NCBI GenBank assembly: GCA_029961685.1
Contig: JARWKL010000015.1
Location: 25,327,220-25,391,219, forward strand
Origin: Aristolochia californica
Taxonomy: Eukaryota; Streptophyta; Magnoliopsida; Piperales; Aristolochiaceae
Reading direction: 5' to 3'
DNA length: 64,000 bases
The notes beneath the pieces are model-generated. The model saw nothing but the letters and a program-made list of their open reading frames with translations, had not been told where the DNA came from and did no database searches. The translations under genes and the position numbers were made by a program. This document shows, piece after piece, positions 10,545 to 23,118 of the stretch. Numbering within the stretch: the first letter of the stretch is position 1; each line of letters begins with the position of its first letter.

Positions 10545-13336
10545 TTGAGGGATTGGTATACAGTTTTACAGTCATTGTAAATCATTTTTTTGTGACAAAA
10601 GGTACCCCTCTAGTTTTAAATTAATCAACCTATATTAATGTCACACATAAGTTAATAAATTCAATCTGACTCCATTTCAGCCACCATAGTTATATGAATT
10701 AAAGGAAGGACAAAAAAATCTTTTTTAAACCAAATTTTTTTCGAGGCTTATAGCCCTAGTCCAAGTGCTCATGTTTTATAACACCAAGTTTTTATTTGGG
10801 ACCAAGGTTTATGTAAGAACAAAAAAAGGTCATTACTCTAAGGTGATCTATCTTCTCTGGATTAAAATGGATTTTTATTAATTCTTAAAAATAGAAAGTT
10901 TAAAAGATAAAATAACATTACATGATCACTTCATCTCTCTCATTCTAAGGCAACTCTACATTTTTATTTGAAACATACCATTAAAATTGAAAAAAAATAA
11001 CATTATATCACTTCATCTCATTTAAATATTATGGAAAGAAATTGAAATTTCATATTCTCATATTTAATGCAAAAATAAGAATGATTCACTGTATCTAGGT
11101 AATATAAATCCTGTATAAATTTTCTATCTGCACTAACATGTTTAAAACAGATTTCACCTTCACTACCAGCATTGCCTATAACATTATCAAAACTTTGCTT
11201 TGTTCTATGCATGTTTACTAAGTTAAACTAGAATGATTGTTTAGCAAACACTTTCAACTCAAAAGGTCTTGTAGAGGCTTGAGAAAGAGAGTATTGAGAG
11301 TGAAATGACTACATTCAAGCAACGATTGGAGCAAAGAGTGGAAAGTGGTAAATATGCCAAGGCCTTCTATTTGACATTTAGCATAAGCTTTGGCCTTTGA
11401 GTGGAAGGCTCAATTGCACTACAAAAAGATAAGAGAGCTCGATGACTTCTTGCATCTAGTAAGCTTGGGTCTCTCTATCAAAGAAATTTTAGGAAAAAAT
11501 TGTCCACTTTTTGGTGTCACGAGGGCTCATAATGAGAATCTTAATCCAGTTTTAAGTTACTACATAACAATGAAGTTAAGGAAGAGAAAAAATTTGACCT
11601 AGGGAAAAAGTTCACAATGGGTCCATGACAAACAAGTGAGAGATTCCAGTAGGGACCATCACCTAAGCATGCTACTGCTATGCGATTAGTCAAGATAAGC
11701 ATAATCATATCATAATATCTACCTCTAAAAGGCCAATTAGACTGATTGAAGTGGCGACGTAAAGCAACCTCAGAAGAAAAAGGTGCAATTTGACTATTCC
11801 TTGTGCTAATCACATTCTCTCGAACTTGTATCTGTGGGTGAACTTTTCTTAAAGGAAAGATGACACATTAAGAAAAGGATTGCCAAGGTCAATTGATCCC
11901 ATTTATGTGGTGAATACAACAATATGATTAGCATCTTTCTCATCTTTACCACCGTCTTGCTTAAATTGTCACTTCCCACTAACCACATTGTGCCAGGTTG
12001 GAGAGGTTCACCTCCCCTTTAGCTCTTTCTTGATCATGATAAAGGAACCCCACAAAGACAGATATTCTTATGATCATCATCGAATCGTGATCCAGGACAT
12101 AAGACAAAGCTGGAAGGATTTTCACCGATTAGTTTAATTAAAATCTTAATCATGGTTAAAGTGCTTTTGCTTTCTTTCTTCTAACTATTCAACAGTCTAT
12201 GGACCTATGCTGTTGAGGATTTTGATTCAATTAAGGCCCAGGAAAAGGTAGAGGCCCACACCCCCAGAGCCAGGTAACATCCGAATGTCTTGCGCTCGAA
12301 CTCGCGTAAAGACGTACTCCTGAGATTTCTTGAACCGCGAACCACGTCTCAACATCAAAAAGAGAAATTCACTTATCTTGAGAACCAGATTTTCTCGACT
12401 GTTCCACATCAGGAAAAATTTTCCACCATGTATCTGCAAGTTTCGTGTCATATTTCAGTGATACAACCATTAGTTTTGATAAACATCTTTCACAACCTTC
12501 TGAAAAGAGTTCATTTTCAGCTGAAAAAACATGTTTTCATGGGAAAGTGCCATCTTCTACATCGTAGTAACTATGTTCTTAATTCAAAAGGCATATATAA
12601 CAAGATGAGATGCAGATTGGGGTTATACAATTTAAGTGGAAAAGTTATATCCACAAAGAAACTTTCCAAGTGAATATACAGTTCGCAATCATTCAATATG
12701 ACTGTTTCAAAACTGCTTGTAATAAGAATGTGGCTTTCAGAGATGAGGACAAGAAACCCTACACTATAATCATTCTATTGTTGATCCACAATTCAAATTT
12801 CTAGATATGCGACTTAATGCATCTTGTACACTAAGTTCATGTTAGTACAAGTAACAAAGCATAACACACCCTCCAACCCCCCCCCCCCCAAAAAAAAAAC
12901 ACACAATCTAAGGTTTATAGTAATTTCTCTTCGCATAAGCAGATCGAAGGTTCTAGGGAAATTTAATAGAATCAAACCATACACAAATAATACTTGTAAA
13001 ACGATGTTGCATTCGCCAAATAAGACATGAGAACACCCACTACCACAAAGCACCTAATTAAACCTCTGAAATGATCTTCACCAAGGACTAGCTGTTTGGT
13101 ATGGGCAAACAAATCAGCAAGAGTAATGGTGGTGTAACATATATTACATCGAAGGACGTTGAACACAAGCAAAATTTATCTGCACCTACCTCACAAAAAC
13201 ACACTCCTAGTAGCAGCCTTCTTTTTATGAAATTCACAAGGGTGTGAAGCGTACAAAACATATAAAGGAACTTTGTAGAGATAAATATGTACTTAATAAT
13301 GGAATTGTTTGGTAAGGGTTTAGAAGAGAACCTTCA
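10545..13336. other. Intergenic stretch, no gene seen
   Basis: This is AT-rich sequence between the SDR stop and the 3' end of the minus-strand methyltransferase. Open frames here are short and lack recognisable motifs. A C11A9 run lies near 12880-12899. No LTR, primer site or transposase motif was recognised. Confidence 0.5.
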
Positions 13337-16300
13337 TCAAGTGGACAATTTGACAAACTTTGCAATAAAAAGCCCACTAGTTCGGGAGACCAAGGGATCA
13401 AAGCGCAACGTCTTTGGGATACCACCACTCCTACAGGGCCAATTCTTTGCAGCATTGATCTCTTGCAACTCTGTCAGACCAAAAGAATGGCTATTGGTTC
13501 AAAAATGACATTGTCAATCAGCAAGGCACATAAGTACCAGAGTCATGCATATGGCCCTGGTGAATCTCTTTCCACATTGTAAAAGTAAAATCAGAAGCAA
13601 ACCAGAACCCATCAAGACTTTGTTTTTCCCATTTTTTCGTTCTCCTTTTTCTCAATTAAATCTGGACTAAAGTTGCAGGAACCCAATTTACTTGAACTCG
13701 AGCACCAGAAGAGGTTTAAGTCCGACACATATTTGGTCCACTTTTAAGAACAGTTGTTCCTAGCAGTTGAAGAGTAGTCAAATTAACTGTCTTTTTTCTT
13801 GATTCACATTAGAATAGATCCCAACACAACAGTGGAAGCAGTGAGATCGTGTGGAGGAGACCAATATGCCAATCAGGCTTCAGTGGACCTACCAATTATG
13901 GTTGAAATTATTTATTTTTGTAATACCTTTTATTTTATTTTCATTTTATCTTTCCTGATTTTACTGGATTTGATCAGATATTAATCTTATCTATTTTGAG
14001 TTTAAATTTCAATATTAATTATTAATAGACTATAACAGCATGTTGAATGTAGTTTTTTCAAGATAAAATAAAATTTCTCTCTTGGTTTTCTCTTCTTCTC
14101 CTTCTCCTTCTGCTTTTCCTTCCTCACTATTCTTCTCCTTTCTTCTTCTTTTCAATCTCTATCCTTCTCACGTCTTCTTCTATCTTCTTCCCAATTCTTC
14201 TCCTTTCTTCTCTATTTTCTCTTCCTTTTCCTTTCTAGTTCCAGCAGCTAATCGATAATCAATCGCATCAATTAAAATCATGTTGTCATCCCACATCATC
14301 ATGTGCATTTGTGCATATATGTGAATGTGTATGTTTTCATTATTAAGAGTCCCAAATTGATATACTTGCTCAGAAGAGTAGAGAAGGAGAAGAAGGTTGA
14401 ATAAATCAGAGGGAGGGAGTTTAAGGGTAAGAAAAATAAGAAGAAAAAGAAGAAAAGAGAGAACAAGAGGAAAGCCTAAGAGAAAGAGAGTCGAAATAAC
14501 AATGATTCAATCTTGACCCCCTGCTCTTATTTACAGAACTTACTTAGATTGAAAAATACACACATCCCACTCACCTTCGTAATTTAAGGGGGAAAATAAT
14601 TTTTTTCTTTTTTTTAAAGGAGTTAATTAACTAAATATGGACCCTGAATCAAATAGGTAAGTATTCCATTTTACTTGAAACAGTTTTAGAAGCATAAGAT
14701 GACATACCGGCAGAAGGATTTTCAGAAAGAAATTGATCCACCACGTCTTCATTTTGAGCAACAGTTAAACTGTTGGAATTTAAGCAAAAGGTAAGGAGTC
14801 ATATGACAGATTTTGCACCAGGGCAGAGTCGCACACCACAGTCTCTTTCCCGCCCAAAATCCGAGAACACTATAATAATAAATAAATAAATATGGTTAGA
14901 CTCTGTACAGTTACAATACCTGCAAGTGCTGTAGACAAGTGAGCCCCCAGTCTTCAGTAATTTGAATCCATTAGTCAGAAGTTTTAACTGCTTAAACAAG
15001 ACAGAAAAAGTAAGTGAAAAAAGCTAGGTATACTGGTATAAATTTAGGGATTTTAGGAGTATAATACAAATCGGTTTTTGTGCACACGTATCTAGGGAAA
15101 ATGGCATCCATTGAAGTGCACTACCGGCTCAAAAAGGAGAAAATTCAAAAAAGATAGTAAACAAGTGGAAGCCAATTCAAGGAGCAATTAAAGTGGGAAG
15201 ACAAAATCTCTTTCATCTGTGATCTGAGGGACTTACTCCATTTTCTTGATGTTTCTTACTCTTTACTTCTTCTTTGTAGAGCTATAATACAAAAGAACTA
15301 CCTCATTGCCCATATCTTCTTTTTCATAGAAGCTTATTAAGAACCAAAAGAACTATAATACAGGAAGAAGACCTCCCAAAACAGGAGAATAAGGAGGAAC
15401 AAACATGTTAAGGAATAGTCCTACATGGATTAGTGAGTACAAAGATTTTGAGTTTATTAGTTGGGAAATAGGTTTCCTAAGTTGGCTAGTCATTTTGGGA
15501 TGGGCATTGGACCCAACTTAACATGGTACCAGAGTAGGTACTCATATGTGGGCCTACACCTAAATTATCCACTTGTAGAGCCACAAAAGAGGGCCTACAC
15601 CTAAAATTATCTACTTGTAGAGCCACAAAAGAGGGCCTACACCTAAATTATCCACTTGTAGAACCACAAAAGAGGGTTTACACGTGAGGGGGAGTATTAA
15701 GGAATAATCCCACATGAATTAGTAAATACAAAGATCTTGAGTTTATTAGTTGGGAAAGAGGCTTCCTAAATTGACTAGTCATTTTAGGATGGGCCTTTGA
15801 CTCAACTTGACATGGTATCAGAGCAGGTACTCATATGTGGGACTACACCTAAATTATCCACTTGTAGAGCCACAAAAAAAAGCCTACACCTAAATTATCC
15901 ACTTGTGCAGCCACAAAAAAGGCCTACACCTAAATTATCCACTTGTGGAGCCTCAAAAGAGGGCCTACACCTAAATTATCCACTTGTAAAGCTACAAAAG
16001 AGGGCCTACACGTGAGGGGGAGTGTTAAGGAATAGTTCCACATGGATTAGTGAGTACAAAGATCCTGAGTTTATTAGTTGGGAAAGAAGTTTCCTAAGTT
16101 GATTAGTCATTATGGGATGGGCCTTGGACCCAACTTCACAAAACAGATGAAAAGCCCACGTACATTCGATAAAGCAAGCATGATCAGTTCCAAGCAAACA
16201 ATGTCATCACAAATCACATAAGAGCTCAACAAATCTCTACACTTGAGGTATCTCCATCAAAGAAAAGCGAAGGTGACAAAAATCTCCTACAAACCCTAAA

Positions 16301-19300
16301 AGAAGTGAAGAAAGACAAAGCCACAGCTTCAGTTGTATGTTTTGTTAAGGAATAGTCCCACATGTATTAGTGAGTACAAAAATCTTGAGTTTATTAGTTG
16401 AAAAAGAGGTTTCCTAAGTTGACTAGTCATTTTGGGATGGGCCTTTGACCCAACTTCATATGGTATCAAAGCATATGTCGGCCTACACCTAACCTATCTA
16501 CTTGTAAAGCCACAAAAGAGAGTCTACACTTAACTATCCACATGTAGAGCCACAAAAGAGGGCATACACCTAAACTATCCACTTGTAGAGCTATAAAAAA
16601 GGGCCTACACCTAAACTATCCACTTGTAGAGCCACAAAAGATGGTCTACACCTAAACTATCCACTTGCAGAGCCACAAAAGAAAAATGGCCTACATGTGA
16701 GGGGGAGTGTTAAGGAATAGTCCCACATGGATTAGTGAGTACAAAGATCTTGAGTTTATTAGTTGGAAAATAGGTTTCGTAAGTTGGCTAGTCATTTTGG
16801 GATTGGCCTTTGACCCAACTTCACATGTTTAATTCCCATAGACAAAATAATTCCAGTCTAGCCAATTCACTCCCTGAAATGAGATTACAACCTTATAAAT
16901 AACTGATATAGTAACTAGCACAATCTTCTATTTTAGAGAAGCAATAGCTGGTCACTTTGCCAAAAGAAGGATCTTTCAAGTCCCAAAAGCACATTAGCCT
17001 ATTCTTGAGCCAGAAGGGATGAATATGTTCATTCAGAAATCTGGCTATTATTGGCAGAAATTCCTTTTCAATATAATTTCATGGTAATCTAGGTATCAAG
17101 AAGGTAATTCTATTTCTACTGGGAAATATCTGATTGGCAATCAAAGTAAGTTGATAGTTCAATGAGGGAGCTATTTGAAGCAATTTTTGACAAATAATTT
17201 TTTTTGGGTAAAAAAATATGAGAATATTATCAAAAGGAAAATAATATACGGAAAATTACAAGAAAATAAAGAAAAAACAAAATTACATCACAGAAGAAGA
17301 AAATAATCAAACCGTGATTTGCAACAGATAAGAGTTTTCACAAATAGGAAAGAGTAATGAGACATCAATGCCTGCTAGATTGTCCATTGTTGAATTTGCA
17401 CTCCACATGGCATAAATTCATGAAACTTGGAATGAAATGGATAAAGCACAAATCTCATCATAATAATTAAGCAAATGTCATGGAGAAGTTTGTCTGATTT
17501 ATTAAAGCTGAACACAGAAGAATTTGATTCCATGGGTAAAGGAATGGAGAAGTATAGATGGTAAATACCATGAAAACATGTCTTAATCCACTATATAGTA
17601 TGTTATACTCATTCTACTCCTATCAAGAGTCCTATCTTGAGTATCATTAAGAATCAAGTTGGACCTCAAGGAAGAGCTATGGGATATTAAGTCAGAAAAG
17701 GGCAAGGTTTACCATCAGCCAGACGCCTTGTCTGAACTGATTCGTTCATAATTTGGTGGGGCCCAAGACTTGTCAAGAGGTTTCACTCAAATTTGACACA
17801 AGTAGGTCCTACAACAGTAACATGCTTTGTATTGACTGTGAAACTCATAGCAGATGCTTTATTATTCACAGGTTTTCTTCATTTTAGATAATAATTTACT
17901 GAAACTTCTGATCCCTCCCAATCAAAGATTGTCTTTGATCATACTGTTACAGCACCTCTGACTCTCCAACTTTATACTACTCCAACACCTAATTCCCTGA
18001 CCATCTCCAGGTAGAAAAAGACATCTTTACATTATTAACAAAGGGTTCATATAAATCATACATACTCTTTCAAACTTTAAAGACTGAAAAAAAATCCTCA
18101 AGAAATTTTTTTTGCCAACCTCCCATGGGTCGTGATTTGTTTTTCTACTGGAAGTACAAAAGAAATTTTAAAATAAGCAAGAGTGCTAACATCTCACAAT
18201 GGCCAACGTCATCAGGGCTTCAATGTCATATGTAGTCAATGCCTCAACATGTATCAATTAAAACATAGAAGGTGGATGATCATCAGACTTTGCAAGAAGA
18301 AGGATTGCAAGGAAAATGCCAGGAGTTTAGTCTTTTTGAATGTTTGGAGTATTTGGAGTATTTTAATATTAGTTTTTAATGTGTTTAAATTGCTAGCTTA
18401 TGTTCCTTTTTTAAGCTTTATCTTAGACTATGTAGTAAGTTAGTTTAATATGTTTACATGGACTTGAGCTTATTTCTTGGAAAGAGGTCCCCTAACTGCC
18501 ACCAATCATTTTGGGATGGACCATGACCCAACTTTAACAAAATATTAGAACAACTACTCATACATGGGCCTCCACCCAAAATGATCACGTGTTAGTTACA
18601 AAGAGGGTCCACACATGTGAGGGAGTATTAAGAATAAACCCACATGAATCCATGATAAGAAAAAACTTGTGCTTATCACTTGGGAAGAGACCTCCTAACT
18701 CTGGCTATTCGTTTTGGGATGGACACAGACCCACTTTATCATGGTCTCTTCCTAACTAATAAGTATAGGGTTTTTCAAACTCAAACAAATATAGGACTAT
18801 TCTCACACACACAACATGTCTAATCCTCAGACAATTAGTCATAGATGTGGAGTAACTATAAGCTAGTAGACTTTTTGCCCCCCAATGAAACCAAACTCTT
18901 TGAAATCAATACTCTTAACAAAAATGTCTCCTGCAGAATTCTCAATACTCCAAGCAGTAAATGGTGTCAAATAATACTTTTCTTTTGGAATATTGAACCC
19001 CAAACACAATTGAGGCTTGAATGATGTCGAGCAAACAGTGTCAGATAATACTTTTAACTATTCAGCAGACTCTTTTACGAAATCAGGGAATTCTCTAACT
19101 ATTCAGCAGATTCTTTAACGAAATTGGGAATTGTTATCAACATCTTGCCATATCTTGTCCCCATGGTTGTAAGTCTTACTCTACGGATGTAATTTTTCCT
19201 CTTTTAATAAAATTTATAGCCCATTCAAAAAGTAATGATAAAAATAAATCTTAGATAATCCCCTCTTGGTTTTTCAAAATATAAAACATGTCATGATTGG

Positions 19301-22300
19301 CCCTTGCTAGTCACCTGAAGGTGGGTCAAGGAGTCTGTCCTTTTTGCGTCCAATACTCGACGTTGAAGTGTTGCCCATCCCCAATGCTCAAATTTTTCAA
19401 TGTGCCTGAATGACCCATCATGTGTACACTCCGCATCAATAAGTACCTAGTAGTTCTCCCAAGTATTTAACAAACTCTCAAATGATACTTCAAAACATAG
19501 CAAACTAAACCAAATAAATGAGAAAAAAATTAATTGACACATCAAGAAAATGAATATACTAATAAGCATAAGATATTGAAGCATTATTGGCAAATCAAGG
19601 TAGAGGATATACAAGATGCTTCACGGTTTAATCTTATATCCATATAATCACTAGTTTTTTTTTTTTTTTTTTTTTTGGAAACTGTCAATGGATTAAATAA
19701 CCATAAAATATAGAAGCACTATTGGCAAATCAAGGTATAGTGCATACAAGATGCTTCATGGTTTAACCTTATAGCATAAAAATAGTTTTAAAGAACACAA
19801 AGGAAAACACGGAAAAATGACTTCATCCACAAAGTTTTTGTGTTTGTCCCCAACATCATATCTCACTCCAAATGTGACAACAAAGATTTTCTTACAAAGA
19901 CCTCACTCTTTTCCCAGCAGAAAGAGTAATGTTTGATATACATTTTGTTTTAAGTTGTTATGGTCCTATCAAGCTTCAACTTGAACATTTTGAAAAATAA
20001 CCAAACATTGTGGAACAAGATTCATTGAGATGTGTGAGCTGAGCAAGTTTACCCAGAAAGAAAGAAGGCATTGAACAATTTTTTCCAACTTTTATATAAC
20101 TAAAGATTAACGTCTTAGAGTGATTTTGAGTTGTCTATGCGCTGATCAAACTTCACCTCAATCCATAGAGGAAATCATGACAGTCCATGGAACCCAAGAA
20201 AATCATGACATAAGACATGATTGAAAATGCAAATTTTGAAACAGAGCTTAGAAATAGTGCTAGTTTCTCTAGTAGATTGGAAACAACAAAGAAAACCAAG
20301 TTTGAAAGCAACACAATGGAGGCAACCAAGCTGCATCTACTGCAAGGAAGCTTCTTACATGCTAGCAAACAAATAAATTGTCCATTTTCCTAAACAGCCC
20401 GGTTCTACTCTTAGATACTTACTTGTATAACACTCTCAGTTCCAGCAGGCAATTTTTCTATTTGGAGCAAAACCTCGTGGAATTGATTACTTATCAAAGA
20501 AAGTGTGTCAGTACCTTGTCATAACCTAACTTTGATGCCTCGCTGCTACATCCACTTTCAAAAAGCTTACTTTTACTGAGTCCAATCACTCCAGATTGTT
20601 GGCCATAAAAGATTAATTCCGGTTCTGTGTTCACTGATATCACATGCAAATTATTTCTTGCTTTGGCAGCCATTTTTCTTTCTTTCCATGACCTCCTAGA
20701 TGTCCACTCCCTAAATACATCAATCTTCTCTTCACACATATCATTCCTGAGCATTTCTAGACAGAACAATAACTTGTAAAGCAGTGAACTAAATAGACAA
20801 ACAACCAATGGGGATTAAAGAAGATACAAATAGAAGATTGCAGAAATTCACTAGCCAAAACTGGTTGATAATAACCCACTCACAAACATTTCTTCAGCAA
20901 TCACTAACCTAATCTTGAATCTGTATGAACTCTTAAGGGTAAAAGAGAAAAAGTTGATCCATCTGCAACAAAAAGACGACAACGGTCTCCTAAAGAGTAT
21001 TTCTGCAACATCGATCTACAAGCTGCCAAGCGATGTTTCGCAACATCGACACCAGTGAGGGACCCTGAGTTACCAAGAAGATCTGAGAGCATACACAACT
21101 TGGCACCTGAAAGATAAAAGAATTAATGAGTAACAGTTCCCTAGACAAATGTGCTATTGCAGAAAAATAAATGTGACAAATTCTACATGGAAACTTCTGT
21201 AATTAAAAATTATTTTTCAAGAAAAGCAGAACCAAAGACTTTTAGAATTCTCAGCAGTAATACCTGTTTCTACATTTTACTAATGCTCTAAAGGATAGTT
21301 CCTTGTGTCTTTTTTCTGGAAATGACACCAAATATACCATAAGAAATTAAAATATCACCGAAGATTACTAGTTGATTCAACCCCAGCACAGTTCTACAGA
21401 TAATCAAAGACAACAAATACCACCATCAGAAAAGGAAAAAAGAGAGACAAGATACCAAACAAGGAGGTTAAGGAAGCAAAATGTGAATTTATCCGTGTCA
21501 CATTTTGCCTCCCTGAATTTCTTGTCAAACACTAATCAAATAACAACAAGACTGTCCTCACAGGTAAACCATTATGCCTCCTTCAAACACGTCCAAAACC
21601 GTTCAAATGATTCTCTATTATTTACTTGTTTATTTGTGCTATCATATGTTATCTTTGATACATAAATTTGTAATTTGGTCTCACGTAGCTTTGTCAAACA
21701 TCCATTTTGACATCCTTGTCTCCATCTCAAGCATCTAAGTTAGTTCTTCAAACTAACATCGAATAAGAACAGCAGAAAACATAATTAACAAGTCCAAAGG
21801 AATGAGTACCTGGAGCAGCACAAAGATCAAGAACATGATCTCCAGGAGAGATGTCCAAAGACATAACAGCTGCACCAGATGCTGCATCAATTCCATAGAT
21901 CTGACAACACAAGGAAAATAGCAAAGCAGAAAATACAAGTTAATACGTGTGGCTATGATAGATGATCAAAATTGTAAACATTGATAAAACTAAAACTGGG
22001 ATAATCATTTTAGTCATCACCAAATCTCAGGCAGTCCACCACTTCAAAAATGGCAAACACAACCAACACATGTATAAAATCCACAGAACTTTAGAGGGAA
22101 CAGAAGCCAAAACTAAGCATCACAATGTTCTCAATAACCATTTGTTTCACATTCCATCTCTATCAGGTTTCACCCGACAGCTCCACAGATATGAAGTATC
22201 CTGCCTTAAATTTCTAATTTTTCTAGTCCAAATGCAACGCACACAAATGACTGCTACAAGTCTTAAATTACCTACAACCATATGCAAACATAAATGGGAA

Positions 22301-22752
22301 AATACTAAAATGATTCAAGAATATCATGTGGCTTCACCTTCCCTTCCTGGTATGCTTTAGAACTAGCAATCTGAATATGAGCTGGGATGGCAAAAAACCC
22401 CGGTAGCCATACAATGTTCTCTAGCTTACACTTAATCTCCATTTCAACCTCTGGGATCTGAGACTCACCACCAGGTTTTATCCTTCCAAATGTAAAATAA
22501 GGTTAAGAAAAAACCACAAAAAACAGCTCAAATGATTCAAATTTTTCTTTTTTTCTTTTTTTTTTTTTGAAAAATCTGCAACACAGATTACTAAGAAACA
22601 GATAAGAGAGCAACAAATATCTATTATATTATTCATTACCTTATGTATCGTGGAATAGAATCTCTAGCAGCATAAATTGAAGCATCCAGCCCATTTTCTT
22701 CAAGAAAATCAAGAAAAGCCTTCGGCAAAGGCATACTAAGATCTCCATCCAT
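13337..22752 (-). CDS. NOL1/NOP2/Sun-family RNA (cytosine-5) methyltransferase
   Basis: A SAM-dependent RNA m5C methyltransferase. Minus-strand exons are 22752-22640, 22482-22338, 21900-21810, 21106-20909, 20756-20515, 19446-19315, 14987-14920, 14769-14708 and 13470-13337. All introns are GT..AG and the joined product is 394 aa. It shows a pre-fold segment PRYIRIKPGG, the YGIDAASGAAV and DLCAAPGAKLCMLSDLLG SAM-binding motif, TGVDVAKHRL, a motif-IV region VLIDAECTHDGS, HLQLKLLTNGFKLLKTGG, and the catalytic TC of LVYSTCSLTVAQNEDVV. It ends GLFIAKFVKLST. Most family members have DAPCSG at motif IV; here the Pro is Glu, but the Cys is kept. ATG 22752 is the first in frame with the fold; a non-coding upstream exon is likely near 24.3-24.5 kb. 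Intron 7 is 4.3 kb because of TRIM insertions. The RNA target cannot be inferred. Confidence 0.88.
15406..16140 (+). mobile_element. Three-LTR composite TRIM with minisatellite interior
   Basis: Three near-identical LTRs of about 118 bp lie at 15406-15523, 15695-15812 and 16023-16140. They start T(G/A)TTAAGGAATA and end in ..ACA. Each of the first two is followed at once by a primer site (TGGTACCAGAGT at 15524, TGGTATCAGAGC at 15813). Interior 1 holds three and interior 2 four copies of a 38-42 bp unit containing GGCCTACACCTAAATTATCC, then a purine tract GTGAGGGGGAG before the next LTR. The 5-base AAACA is at 15401-15405 and again at 16141-16145, so the whole three-LTR unit has one target-site duplication. 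There is no coding capacity. Confidence 0.92.
16343..16825 (+). mobile_element. TRIM with minisatellite interior (second copy)
   Basis: Same family and orientation as the composite 200 bp upstream. LTRs are 16343-16460 and 16708-16825, with the primer site TGGTATCAAAGC at 16461-16472. The interior has five copies of the roughly 40-bp unit, then GTGAGGGGGAG before the 3' LTR. TGTTT at 16338-16342 is repeated at 16826-16830 as an exact 5-bp target-site duplication. The two insertions are therefore independent events within one methyltransferase intron. Confidence 0.92.
18440..18745 (+). mobile_element. Old, decayed relative of the intronic TRIM family
   Basis: The order LTR-like, interior, LTR-like is still visible. 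TTTTGGGATGGACCATGACC (about 18509) is followed by a degenerate primer region AATATTAGAACAACTACTCA, a single interior unit with GGGCCTCCACCC, the purine tract GTGAGGGAGTATTAAG, and a second LTR-like piece ending near GATGGACACAGACCC. Divergence from the two fresh copies is high and no target duplication was found. Confidence 0.65.
19567..19775. repeat. Dispersed direct repeat, about 70 bp, two copies
   Basis: A unit containing ATTGGCAAATCAAGGTA and ACAAGATGCTTCA occurs at about 19567-19640 and 19703-19775, separated by a T-run (about 19658-19676). It lies in intron 5 of the methyltransferase gene, between exons at 19446 and 20515, and has no coding value. Confidence 0.75.
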
Positions 22753-23021
22753 CTGACTGAGAAACTCTTTTGAATCAAACACAGATAGGAACAGCCAATC
22801 TTCAAAAAGTGTTCAACCTAAAAGCACAAACCATACACAATGAACTTGACAAAGTCTTATGGTGTAGTGTAGGAAGAATCAGAAGATAAAGATAGAATAA
22901 AAAATAAAAAAATACACAGATAAACTACTAAGGACAAAATCAAAATTAGTATTTATTTTATTTCAATCACCTCAGGGAATTTCACAAAAAAAAAAAAAAA
23001 AATCCTACAAGATTGTTCACT

Positions 23022-23118
23022 TTGTTGAAGGTTAAATCACGTTATTTGCACAGGAAAGAGCAAAATCACGTTATTTGTTGAAGGTTAAATCACGTTATTT
23101 ACACGGGACAGAGCAAGA
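23022..23118. repeat. Short tandem repeat containing AAATCACGTTATTT
   Basis: The core AAATCACGTTATTT appears three times within about 100 bases (near 23033, 23063 and 23086), with GAAGGTTAAATC before two of them. It lies upstream of the methyltransferase start codon, probably in the first intron. Confidence 0.8.

Noticed and set aside
13337..13470. Apparent frameshift truncating the methyltransferase C-terminus
   Set aside because: A recount of the C-run (GATCCCTTGG, three Cs) restores a clean frame to GLFIAKFVKLST and TGA at 13337; the exon lengths then fit.
15536..16700. Direct repeats of about 40 bp that resemble a CRISPR array
   Set aside because: The repeats are contiguous without unique spacers, sit between LTRs with primer sites and target duplications, and the genome is a plant.
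20428..20490. Possible extra exon FHEVLLQIEKLPAGTESVIQ followed by a GTAAGT donor in methyltransferase intron 5
   Set aside because: No acceptor AG in the right place, and the flanking exons (..GYDK and VLIDAEC..) already join in frame with the expected family sequence.
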